From NCBI GenBank assembly GCA_013042795.1, contig JABDPK010000236.1, forward strand, positions 1 through 6,640: a stretch of 6,640 nt of DNA. Reading direction: 5' to 3'. A program made the position numbers and the translations under genes. The stretch is from Saprospiraceae bacterium. GTDB lineage: Bacteria > Bacteroidota > Bacteroidia > Chitinophagales > Saprospiraceae. This document shows positions 1 through 6,441 of this stretch, one piece after another. The number at the start of each line of letters is the position of its first letter. Position 1 is the stretch's first letter. The notes under the pieces are model-generated. The model was not told the origin of the DNA. It did not search any database and saw only the letters and a list, made by a program, of their open reading frames with translations.

Positions 1-1
1 A

Positions 2-121
2 AAAGAATTGAACAAGATGGCTCCGGATAGCGCTTTAATCAAGCTGCTAAGATCACTGATTCCTGTTTTTGTTCTACTTCTTAGCGGGCTTATTATTTCG
101 TTTTTGATAAGTATTAAATAA
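2..121 (+). CDS. C-terminal end of an unidentified membrane protein (5' part outside window)
   Basis: Only this frame stays open from the left edge to the TAA at 119-121, giving 39 residues. The tail has a short amphipathic stretch (around SALIKLLRSL) followed by a strongly hydrophobic run of about 18 residues (IPVFVLLLSGLIISFLIS) and ends in a single lysine. This looks like a final transmembrane helix at the C-terminus of a longer protein. An internal ATG at 17 could instead start a 34-residue single-helix peptide, but a truncated larger gene is simpler. The family cannot be named from this fragment. No clear terminator follows, so read-through toward the lipoprotein gene 102 bases downstream is possible. 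Confidence 0.55.
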   Translation, partial: KELNKMAPDSALIKLLRSLIPVFVLLLSGLIISFLISIK

Positions 122-223
122 ACAGGAGAAAGCAAAAATTTAATTTTCAGTTTTGCATTATTGTTAAATCCCTGCACATTATATAATGGCACAATAAATT
201 GCAGTGAATAGACAACCCTGGCT

Positions 224-919
224 ATGAAAGAGATTAGAATACTACTGCTTATAATTCCAGCTATTTTATTCTTTTCTTCCTGTTACCAAACGATCATTCT
301 GGTCGATGCAAATAAGATTGAATATCTCGGGGAAGATCAAGAGACAGATTCTGTCATTTTATTCAAAAGTTACTATTCAGATAATGCCATCGAATATCTC
401 ATTTTTGAAATGGATCTGCAAAACAATAGTGAGAAGGTAATAGAATTTTCCTACGAGGATATTGAATTAATATTTCGAAGCAATAAAAACGATGAAGTAC
501 TTATCATAAATCCTTTATCTAAAGAGGAATTGATAAATAACCTGGCACGTGATCATAAGGAAGCAAAAAAGAGGAAACGAGAAGGCAATATTTTAGGTGT
601 AGTTTTTTTCGGTGTAGGTGTCTTTCTGGCTGGCACCGATATAATTGAAGCAGATGCAGTTTCTGAACTTATAAGTGACATAGTTTATCATAATGATAAC
701 TTCAAGGTGCTTATTGGCTCTATTGAAGATCGTAAGCAATATGTTAATGATTGGGTTATTGGAAATGAAAAACTAAATCCGGGCGAGCAAGGAAGCTGGG
801 ACATCCTGTTTCAAAGACAATCGAAAGAAGGGGATGCGACTTTTATTTTTGAGCTGGAAGGGCAGAAGTATACACAAGAATACAGATTGTTTTTTGTATC
901 CAGGAAAGTACCCAAGTAG
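224..919 (+). CDS. Putative lipoprotein of unknown function with a central glycine-rich hydrophobic segment
   Basis: A 231-residue protein with a type II signal peptide: MKEIR, a hydrophobic core (residues 6-17), then the lipobox FSSC with the lipidated cysteine at residue 20. The mature protein is therefore probably anchored in the envelope. Residues about 45-90 and 185-228 read as beta-strand-rich blocks (alternating hydrophobics, e.g. IEYLIFEMDLQNNSEK and the LNPGEQGSWDILF region). Such a pattern is common in Ig-like accessory folds of secreted lipoproteins, but this is an impression, not a family match. Between the blocks lies a basic stretch (residues 112-120, KEAKKRKRE) followed by GVVFFGVGVFLAG (125-137), hydrophobic enough to enter a membrane. 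The ATG at 224 is the natural start because it places the signal peptide at the N-terminus; no Shine-Dalgarno is seen. The gene stands alone on its strand, 168 bases before nrdJ. I do not recognise the family. Confidence 0.85.
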   Translation: MKEIRILLLIIPAILFFSSCYQTIILVDANKIEYLGEDQETDSVILFKSYYSDNAIEYLIFEMDLQNNSEKVIEFSYEDIELIFRSNKNDEVLIINPLSKEELINNLARDHKEAKKRKREGNILGVVFFGVGVFLAGTDIIEADAVSELISDIVYHNDNFKVLIGSIEDRKQYVNDWVIGNEKLNPGEQGSWDILFQRQSKEGDATFIFELEGQKYTQEYRLFFVSRKVPK

Positions 920-987
920 TGTCATGGATTAGAAAGGAGACAACAAATCCAATTTTATAAAGTCTTTATTCAGCCAGTTCAAAAAAC

Positions 988-1020
988 TTTTCCACTTAAT
1001 GTTGAAAACTATTTTTCACA
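988..1020 (+). promoter_or_regulatory. Cluster of DnaA-box-like sequences upstream of nrdJ
   Basis: TTTTTCACA at 1012-1020 fits the relaxed DnaA-box pattern TTWTNCACA exactly. TTTTCCACT at 988-996 differs from it at the last base, and 1000-1008 read on the minus strand (TTTTCAACA) differs at one position. The first and second elements form an inverted pair (988-995 against 1001-1008, 7 of 8 bases pairing, 5-base spacer). They lie just upstream of the predicted -33 element of nrdJ. DnaA control of ribonucleotide reductase genes is known in E. coli (nrdAB) and reported in other bacteria. That this site binds DnaA here is inference; the stretch is AT-rich and chance similarity is possible. Confidence 0.4.
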
Positions 1021-1034
1021 AATGTTTTCTTTCA

Positions 1035-1065
1035 TTTGATATTAAAAACATATTACACATATTTG
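1035..1065 (+). promoter_or_regulatory. Predicted nrdJ promoter, Bacteroidota -33/-7 type
   Basis: TTTG at 1035-1038 and CATATTTG at 1058-1065 are separated by 19 bases. The Bacteroidota primary-sigma consensus is TTTG/TTG at -33 and TAnnTTTG at -7, so the only mismatch is C for the first T of the -7 box. Transcription would begin near 1069-1073, leaving a 5' leader of only about 15-20 bases before the nrdJ ATG at 1088. No cobalamin riboswitch could fit in such a leader. Confidence 0.5.
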
Positions 1066-1069
1066 TAAT
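1052..1069. promoter_or_regulatory. 18-bp near-perfect palindrome over the nrdJ -7 element (candidate operator)
   Basis: ATTACACATATTTGTAAT pairs with its own reverse complement at 8 of 9 base pairs; only the C1058/T1063 pair fails. The arms ATTACA (1052-1057) and TGTAAT (1064-1069) match perfectly. It covers the predicted -7 element, the position expected of a repressor operator. It does not align with the usual NrdR box (ACAC...GTGT), so the regulator is not identified. Confidence 0.4.
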
Positions 1070-1087
1070 CTGTTTTAAAATAGTCAG

Positions 1088-3691
1088 ATGAAATTCGATA
1101 CCACTCAAGTTAATTCAAACACCCAGGAAACATTTGCAGAAGCAGAAGTAATTGACCTGGATGATATATCCGGGTCAAAAATATATACCTCAGAAGAAGT
1201 GCTGACTCAAAGCCTTAAATATTTTAATGGGGATGAGTTGGCTGCTAATGTATGGATCAACAAATATGCCCTGAAGAACCTCCAGGGAGATCTCCTGGAA
1301 AGATCCCCCGACGATATGCACAAACGCCTGGCTTCTGAAATAGCCAGGATTGAGAGAAAATATCCTGATCCAATGAAAGAGAAGCAAATCTATGATTTGC
1401 TTAAGGATTTCAAATATCTAATTCCACAGGGAGGGTCTATGTCTGGAATAGGCAATAACTTCCAGGTATCCTCACTTTCGAATTGCTTTGTCATTGGAAA
1501 TAATGCAGACTCCTATGGTGGCATTATGCAAACCGATGAAGAACAAACCCAATTGATGAAAAGAAGGGGCGGGGTCGGCCACGACCTGTCACATATACGG
1601 CCTCTTAACAGCCCTGTGAAGAACAATGCCAGGACTTCCACCGGTATCGTTCCTTTTATGGAGAGATATTCAAACAGCACACGGGAAGTAGCCCAGGATG
1701 GCAGGAGGGGTGCTCTGATGCTTTCAATTGACGTAAAGCATCCGGATGTTGAAGACTTTATCGATGCGAAGCTTGAAAAAGGAAAAATTACAGGAGCTAA
1801 TATTTCTGTCAAGATTGACGATCGTTTCATGGAAGCTGTGGAGAACGGACAACAATACCAGCAAAGTTTCCCGATAGGGAGCGTTGACCCGGCAATCAGA
1901 ATCAACAAAGATTCAAGAGTAATCTGGAATAAATTGGTGAAGAACGCCTGGCAATCAGCAGAACCTGGTATACTGTTTTGGGATACTGTTATCCGGGAAT
2001 CCATTCCGGACTGTTACAGTGATCATGGTTACACAACAGTATCAACTAATCCATGTGGAGAAATCCCTTTATGTCCGTATGATAGCTGTAGACTACTTGC
2101 AATCAATTTATATAGTTATGTAGATCATCCTTTTACAAACGAGGCAACATTTGATTTTGACAAGTTTTGTGAGCATGCAGGTTTTGCACAACGCATCATG
2201 GATGATATAATAGACCTGGAAATTGAGAAAATAGATTCTATTCTTGATAAGGTTACCAAAGACCCGGAACAGGACAGAATCAAACAAACGGAATTGCGTT
2301 TGTGGAAGAAAATAAAAAAGAAGTGCATTGAAGGCAGGAGAATGGGTATCGGGATTACAGCCGAAGGAGATATGTTGGCGGCTTTGGGGATGACATATGG
2401 TTCAGATAAGGCGATTGAATTTGCTGTCCGGGTCCATCGCAGCCTTGCTTTAAATGCGTATTCTTCCTCGGTAAACCTTGCAAAGGAAAGAGGCGCATTC
2501 GAAATCTATGATTCTGGCAGTGAACATCAAAATCCATTTATACAAAGGATCAAGGATGCTGACCCCGAGTTATACGAAAGAATGGAAAAATTTGGCAGAA
2601 GAAATATCGCTCTATTGACCATTGCACCAACAGGTACGACAAGTCTCATGAGTCAGACATCCTCTGGTATTGAACCTGCATTTCTGATCTCATATAAAAG
2701 ACGTAAGAAAATCAATCCACAAGAAGATCGATCGGTTTCCAGTTTTGTTGACCAAAATGGGGATCACTGGGAGGAATACAATGTCTTCCATCATAAGTTC
2801 CTGGACTGGTTAAAGACACGGTCGATTGATATTTCAAAAGCTTCGGGATTATCCCAGGATGAATTGAAAAAACTCATCGTAAAATCTCCTTATCATCTTG
2901 CGACCTCAAATGAAATAGACTGGGTTCAGAAAGTAAAAATGCAGGGGGCAATTCAAAAATGGGTGGATCATTCTATCAGTGTAACTGTCAATTTACCCAA
3001 TGAAGCTACGGTTGAATTGGTAAATGAACTGATGATTACAGCATGGAAATCCGGATGCAAAGGCATTACAATATATCGTGATGGATCAAGGGACGGCGTT
3101 TTGATATCAGATAATGAAAAAAGTAAGACCAAGGGGTTTGAAATCAACAGGCCACCCAAGCGACCAAAAAAGCTTAAAGCCACAGTCATGCGTTTTAATA
3201 ATCTTGACGAGAAATGGATTGCAGTCGTCGGTGTCCTGGACGGAAAACCATACGAAATATTTACCGGTCGTGCTGAAGATACTTTTCGTCTACCTGCATT
3301 TATCAATTCGGGATTAATTCTTAAAGCCAGGACTACCGACGGAAACAGGTATGATTTCCAATACACAGATAAGGAAGGATATAAAACAACGATTGAAGGC
3401 TTATCCAGATCATTTAACAAGGAATTCTGGAATTACGCAAAACTTATTTCAGGCGTGTTAAGACATGGTATGCCTATTCAGTTTGTTGTGGATCTTGTTT
3501 CCAGGCTAAATCATGAAAACGCACACATACATTCATGGGCCAATGGTGTCACAAGGGCATTAAAAAGTTTTATTCCCAATGGAACAACCATTGAAAAAGC
3601 AGCTTGTGAATCCTGCGGAGAAAAGGGAGGATTACATTATAGTGAAGGATGCCTGATCTGCAATCAATGCGGGCATTCCAAATGTAATTGA
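1088..3691 (+). CDS. nrdJ: Vitamin B12-dependent (class II) ribonucleotide reductase
   Basis: This 867-residue cytoplasmic enzyme reduces ribonucleotides to 2'-deoxyribonucleotides, using adenosylcobalamin to make a cysteine thiyl radical; no oxygen or small radical subunit is needed. The class II active site is complete. SNC at residues 131-133 supplies one redox cysteine (C133). NPCGE (321-325) supplies the radical cysteine C323 with N321 and E325. C334, eleven residues later, is the redox partner of C133. The spacing is close to that of Thermotoga NrdJ. PTGTTS (514-519) is the conserved substrate-phosphate loop, and GCKGITIYRDGSRDG (656-670) ends the barrel. Residues about 690-835 match the C-terminal TSCPD-type domain. 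The tail has six cysteines (C840, C843, C855, C858, C861, C866, ending CGHSKC), as in the zinc-binding redox tail that re-reduces the active site. No N-terminal ATP-cone is evident. Length is normal for the long NrdJ form. The ATG at 1088 lies shortly after the predicted promoter. Confidence 0.97.
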   Translation: MKFDTTQVNSNTQETFAEAEVIDLDDISGSKIYTSEEVLTQSLKYFNGDELAANVWINKYALKNLQGDLLERSPDDMHKRLASEIARIERKYPDPMKEKQIYDLLKDFKYLIPQGGSMSGIGNNFQVSSLSNCFVIGNNADSYGGIMQTDEEQTQLMKRRGGVGHDLSHIRPLNSPVKNNARTSTGIVPFMERYSNSTREVAQDGRRGALMLSIDVKHPDVEDFIDAKLEKGKITGANISVKIDDRFMEAVENGQQYQQSFPIGSVDPAIRINKDSRVIWNKLVKNAWQSAEPGILFWDTVIRESIPDCYSDHGYTTVSTNPCGEIPLCPYDSCRLLAINLYSYVDHPFTNEATFDFDKFCEHAGFAQRIMDDIIDLEIEKIDSILDKVTKDPEQDRIKQTELRLWKKIKKKCIEGRRMGIGITAEGDMLAALGMTYGSDKAIEFAVRVHRSLALNAYSSSVNLAKERGAFEIYDSGSEHQNPFIQRIKDADPELYERMEKFGRRNIALLTIAPTGTTSLMSQTSSGIEPAFLISYKRRKKINPQEDRSVSSFVDQNGDHWEEYNVFHHKFLDWLKTRSIDISKASGLSQDELKKLIVKSPYHLATSNEIDWVQKVKMQGAIQKWVDHSISVTVNLPNEATVELVNELMITAWKSGCKGITIYRDGSRDGVLISDNEKSKTKGFEINRPPKRPKKLKATVMRFNNLDEKWIAVVGVLDGKPYEIFTGRAEDTFRLPAFINSGLILKARTTDGNRYDFQYTDKEGYKTTIEGLSRSFNKEFWNYAKLISGVLRHGMPIQFVVDLVSRLNHENAHIHSWANGVTRALKSFIPNGTTIEKAACESCGEKGGLHYSEGCLICNQCGHSKCN

Positions 3692-3693
3692 TA

Positions 3694-3876
3694 TTACTTC
3701 TTTGTCAGAGACAAATTGATCACAACAGCCATTAACAACCATATGATGAATGTTTCACCGTTAGTCATTTCATAGGTTGAACCAGCTAATCCTGCAATAC
3801 CCAGGAAAATATATACGACAATCGGAGATACCAATAAGGATATTAAAAGTTTTGTGATCGTGGCTTTATAATCCAT
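3694..3876 (-). CDS. Small two-helix membrane protein, unknown function
   Basis: From ATG at 3876 (minus strand) this encodes 60 residues, MDYKATITK followed by two hydrophobic segments at about residues 10-32 (LLISLLVSPIVVYIFLGIAGLAG) and 43-57, ending LTKK. A short polar loop with STYEMTNGE links them, so a helical hairpin in the inner membrane is likely. The reading frame extends upstream, with other ATGs at 3909 (71 residues) and 3966 (90 residues). I prefer 3876 because the leader just before it is A-rich, as is usual in Bacteroidota, and the extra N-terminal residues look unstructured. Its stop lies 2 bases from the nrdJ stop, convergent. No other gene covers this stretch and the codon use looks ordinary, which favours a real gene. 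The family is not recognised. Confidence 0.6.
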   Translation of the reverse strand: MDYKATITKLLISLLVSPIVVYIFLGIAGLAGSTYEMTNGETFIIWLLMAVVINLSLTKK

Positions 3877-4075
3877 TTTCTTGTGTTTTGTTTGAATCAA
3901 GATACTCATTAATTTCTGGAATTTTATATTGTGTATCCCGTCAATTATTGATCTGTCTGGCCTCAATCAACAAAAGCCTATTTGAATCTTTCATAAATAT
4001 TGAATGTTCTTTTGGCACATGAATGAATAGTGTTTGGTGATTATTGATTATTTTATCCAGTCAATAAAACACCTC

Positions 4076-5845
4076 ATGAAGCCAAGCCACACCATACCTG
4101 CCAACATGCTTGATGATGTCAGAACGGTCCTCAGGGTTGTGTTTGGTGATCTTGACTCAGAAGAATTAGAGTCTGTAATTAGTCATTCATTATGGCTCCG
4201 AATGAAATCAGGTGATTGTCTTTTTAAAAGGGGCGATGTAGGCGGAGAATTATTCATAGTTATCCATGGCAAACTGAGTGTACAGCAGGAGCTAAACAAT
4301 CAAAAAGTTAAACTCAAGGAATTATTCAAAGGGGAGATAGTAGGGGAAATGGCCCTCATTTCCGAGACAGAAAGGAATGCTGATGTCGTAGCCTTGCGTG
4401 ACAGTCATCTTATTTCAATTTCAAAACAAGAATTCGAAACGCTTTACCTGAGGCACCCGGCTATCGGTCTCAGCTTATCCAGAATGATTATTCAACGATT
4501 GCAGCCTCATCCGAAAGAAAGGCAAACCAGGATGATCAGGAATGTTGTATTATATCCCGGTAGTAATGAAGTGGATACAAATCATTTGATAAATCAAATT
4601 GAAGTCCATTTCAAAAATAATCGTGTACTGATCGTTAAGGATAAAAGTGAACTCCGGGTTCCAGAGAAGGAACACACACAGGCTTCATGGATTCGTGCAT
4701 CTGCCCGTTTGGCGAACAAGTATGAATTGATATTTTTTCTGGCTGACAGACAATTAACAGATTGGACAGAATTCTGCCTGGGTCAGGCAGATGAATTACT
4801 CATTCTGTTTGAAGCAGGGAATGGTGGATCTTTGAATATTGATGACTTGTTTTCCAAAGAAACCTTAGCTCAAAGTTCTGTCGTAATTCTACATCCTGCA
4901 CAATCAAGATTACCAAGTAATACAAATGAATTAACAGGAGATCTGACACCTGATAATATATTCCATATAAGGAAAGGAAATTCCAGGGACTTCAGGCGTC
5001 TTATGCGTCATTTAAACCAGGAAACCACGGGTCTGGTTCTTGCAGGAGGTGGAGCCCGGGGTATGGCTCATTTAGGGGTGTGGAAAGCCATTAAAGAAGC
5101 TGAGCTGGAGATTGATATGATTGGTGGTGTAAGTATGGGTGCTTTCCTTGGGGGAGTTATGGGATTCGATTGGGAATTTGAAATGATATACGACATCTGC
5201 AAAGAAATCTCTGTCAGTAAGCCTTCGAGCGATTATAATCCTGTGCCTTATGCTTCATTTATCAGGGGAGTGAATCTTGACCGAATACTAAAGAAGTATT
5301 ACCTGGCCAATGATATTGAAGATTGTTGGATTCCGTTTTACTGTATTTCTTCTGATCTGTATAATCTTCGTCCTTGTGTTCATAAAAGTGGAAACATGTT
5401 CAAGGCCATTAGGGCCAGTGGTTCCTTGCCCGGTATAGTTCCGCCGATTCCTGTGGATGGCAGATGGCTTTATGACGGAGGTGTTTTCAACAACTTCCCT
5501 GTTGATATAATGGTCCGGTCCGGTATACAAAAGATCATTGGTGTCAGTTTTCTGAGCATAGAAGAGTCAAACACATTGCATGAGGATATTCCGACGGTCA
5601 GAGATCAATTCAGGTATGGCGTTTTAAAATCCAAACCGGAGTACAGGATACCTTCTATGGTAGAGACCATTATGCAAAGCACTGTGGCCAATAGTTATCA
5701 AAAACAAAAACAAGCAGAAAAACAAGTAGACTTCCTTGTTGCCCCTGATGTATCAGAATACGGTCTGCTTGACTGGAAAGCATTTAAAAAGGTCGTCGAT
5801 ATAGGATATAGAGAAGCCATCAAGGTTATTAAGGGAAAGGAATAA
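4076..5845 (+). CDS. NTE-like patatin phospholipase/lysophospholipase with N-terminal cyclic-nucleotide-binding domain
   Basis: From ATG 4076 this is 589 residues. Residues about 20-145 form a cNMP-binding domain, with a phosphate-binding-cassette pattern GEMALISETERNAD (90-103) that includes the glutamate (E91) and arginine (R100) expected to hold the ribose and cyclic phosphate. Residues about 155-310 match the linker domain typical of bacterial neuropathy-target-esterase relatives (NVVLYPGSNEV, WTEFCLGQADELLILF, VVILHPAQ, FHIRKG). Residues about 318-500 are the patatin hydrolase: oxyanion loop GGGARG (324-329), nucleophile serine in GVSMG (S353), and catalytic aspartate in DGG (D467). All catalytic residues are present, so it should hydrolyse (lyso)phospholipid acyl esters, probably at the membrane. 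No transmembrane helix is evident. The frame is open from TTG 4034 and GTG 4037 (603 and 602 residues), and ATG 4106 is also possible; 4076 is chosen because it is an ATG with an A-rich leader. It is monocistronic, ending at a terminator. Confidence 0.9.
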   Translation: MKPSHTIPANMLDDVRTVLRVVFGDLDSEELESVISHSLWLRMKSGDCLFKRGDVGGELFIVIHGKLSVQQELNNQKVKLKELFKGEIVGEMALISETERNADVVALRDSHLISISKQEFETLYLRHPAIGLSLSRMIIQRLQPHPKERQTRMIRNVVLYPGSNEVDTNHLINQIEVHFKNNRVLIVKDKSELRVPEKEHTQASWIRASARLANKYELIFFLADRQLTDWTEFCLGQADELLILFEAGNGGSLNIDDLFSKETLAQSSVVILHPAQSRLPSNTNELTGDLTPDNIFHIRKGNSRDFRRLMRHLNQETTGLVLAGGGARGMAHLGVWKAIKEAELEIDMIGGVSMGAFLGGVMGFDWEFEMIYDICKEISVSKPSSDYNPVPYASFIRGVNLDRILKKYYLANDIEDCWIPFYCISSDLYNLRPCVHKSGNMFKAIRASGSLPGIVPPIPVDGRWLYDGGVFNNFPVDIMVRSGIQKIIGVSFLSIEESNTLHEDIPTVRDQFRYGVLKSKPEYRIPSMVETIMQSTVANSYQKQKQAEKQVDFLVAPDVSEYGLLDWKAFKKVVDIGYREAIKVIKGKE

Positions 5846-5870
5846 GCCCAGGTATAATACCCGGGCTTTT
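5844..5870. terminator. Intrinsic terminator after the NTE-like gene, possibly bidirectional
   Basis: A hairpin starts within the stop codon. GCCC (5846-5849) pairs with GGGC (5863-5866), A5850/C5862 is a mismatch, GG (5851-5852) pairs with CC (5860-5861), and TA/TA closes a TAA loop at 5855-5857. Flanking AA/TT extends the stem, and a short T-run follows at 5867-5870. The oppositely oriented gene ends at 5892, so the same hairpin, read leftward and followed by TTATTCC, may also stop that transcript, although its T-run is weaker. Confidence 0.8.
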
Positions 5871-5891
5871 ACATTGAAGATTTAAGGCAAT

Positions 5892-6239
5892 TTATATCAG
5901 GATGTAGGAGACAGGAACAGAATACTTTCTTGTATTCCTGGCACTGTATTCTCCGACCCGGTAATATTCTTCTTCATATTCTTTTGATAAAATCAAAACA
6001 GTATCCTTTCCGGTTACCATGAAGTCTATATTATAGAGATCTCCGTTTTCCGAAATTAAAAGATCTGTAAAAATTGTAGCAGCATCCTCCATGTTTACAA
6101 AGTCGATTTCATCAAGGTAATGTTCAATGATTTTATCGGTTTCTGAAGGTGTTTTTATGGAAGTAGAATCTGATAATGATGCTGATGTCAATGAACCTGC
6201 AAGTAAGAGGCTCAGGAATAGGAATTGTAAATGTCTCAT
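5892..6239 (-). CDS. Small secreted or periplasmic protein, unknown function
   Basis: A 115-residue protein whose first 20 residues form a classic Sec signal peptide: MRH, a hydrophobic core LQFLFLSLLLAGSL, and a likely SPase I cut after TSA (residue 20). There is no lipobox cysteine and no cysteine at all. The mature part is acidic. Its C-terminal half runs LLISENGDLYNIDF (60-73), VLILSKEYEEEYYRV (81-95) and RKYSVPVSYIL (104-114). The strand-helix-strand order and the final VPVSYIL recall the C-terminal domain of TonB-type proteins, but the match is loose and no membrane anchor is kept in the mature form, so I do not name it as such. The ATG at 6239 is the only start that gives a signal peptide. 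It converges on the NTE-like gene, 46 bases from stop to stop. Confidence 0.7.
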   Translation of the reverse strand: MRHLQFLFLSLLLAGSLTSASLSDSTSIKTPSETDKIIEHYLDEIDFVNMEDAATIFTDLLISENGDLYNIDFMVTGKDTVLILSKEYEEEYYRVGEYSARNTRKYSVPVSYILI

Positions 6240-6377
6240 AATTCAATGTTTTCAAATTTGGAATAAATACACCTCTACAACGATGAAATTCAGGGTAGGT
6301 TACAGTTGAATAGACCAACAGCGATTTTATTTCTACCAACTGAAGAGAAATGATCATTAGAATATAACACCATGGAG

Positions 6378-6423
6378 AAAAAGCCGATTGGTATATTATA
6401 ATGTTCAATGAACAATCCGGCTT
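6378..6423 (-). terminator. Left-facing terminator-like hairpin in the divergent intergenic region
   Basis: Read on the minus strand, AAGCCG (6423-6418) and ATTG (6416-6413) pair with CAAT (6390-6387) and CGGCTT (6386-6381), with G6417 bulged and a 22-base loop. A run of five T (6382-6378) overlaps and follows the stem, the usual form of an intrinsic terminator. On the plus strand no T-run follows, so it acts leftward only. It sits 139 bases upstream of the minus-strand small secreted-protein gene and 18 bases upstream of the plus-strand SDR gene. It may therefore stop antisense transcription or act as a leader attenuator. The large loop lowers confidence. Confidence 0.45.
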
Positions 6424-6441
6424 CGATAGTGTCTTGTTTGT

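Noticed and set aside
125..130. GGAGAA as a Shine-Dalgarno sequence
   Set aside because: No start codon lies at a usable distance downstream.
132..156. AT-rich dyads (GCAAAA/TTTTGC and AAAATT/AATTTT) as a terminator of the left-edge gene
   Set aside because: The stems contain almost no G-C pairs and lack a proper T-run after the stem, so they are unlikely to terminate.
161..187. TTGTTA (161-166) and TATAAT (182-187) as a sigma-70-type promoter for the lipoprotein gene
   Set aside because: The 15-base spacer is short and the likely host does not use the E. coli consensus. No Bacteroidota-type pair with correct spacing was found in this gap.
1513..2004. Long minus-strand open frame (163 codons) inside nrdJ, with similar frames at 2968-3420, 1190-1387, 2125-2328 and 2355-2537
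   Set aside because: They lie antisense to a well-conserved gene, show no recognisable domain, and are explained by the codon bias of nrdJ.
3981..4014. TTTG (3981-3984) and TTCTTTTG (4007-4014) as a promoter for the NTE-like gene
   Set aside because: The spacer is 22 bases and the A of the -7 box is missing, so it is too weak to list, although its position would suit a start at 4034 or 4037.
6253..6280. Minus-strand TTG (6280-6278) and CAAATTTG (6260-6253) as a promoter of the small secreted-protein gene
   Set aside because: The spacer is 17 bases, short for the Bacteroidota pattern, and the leader would be under 10 bases. CAAATTTG is also self-complementary, so orientation is unclear.
6133..6408. 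Minus-strand 91-codon open frame overlapping the small secreted-protein gene
   Set aside because: It is out of frame with a gene that has a clear signal peptide, runs through the terminator-like hairpin loop and intergenic DNA, and lacks any recognisable pattern.
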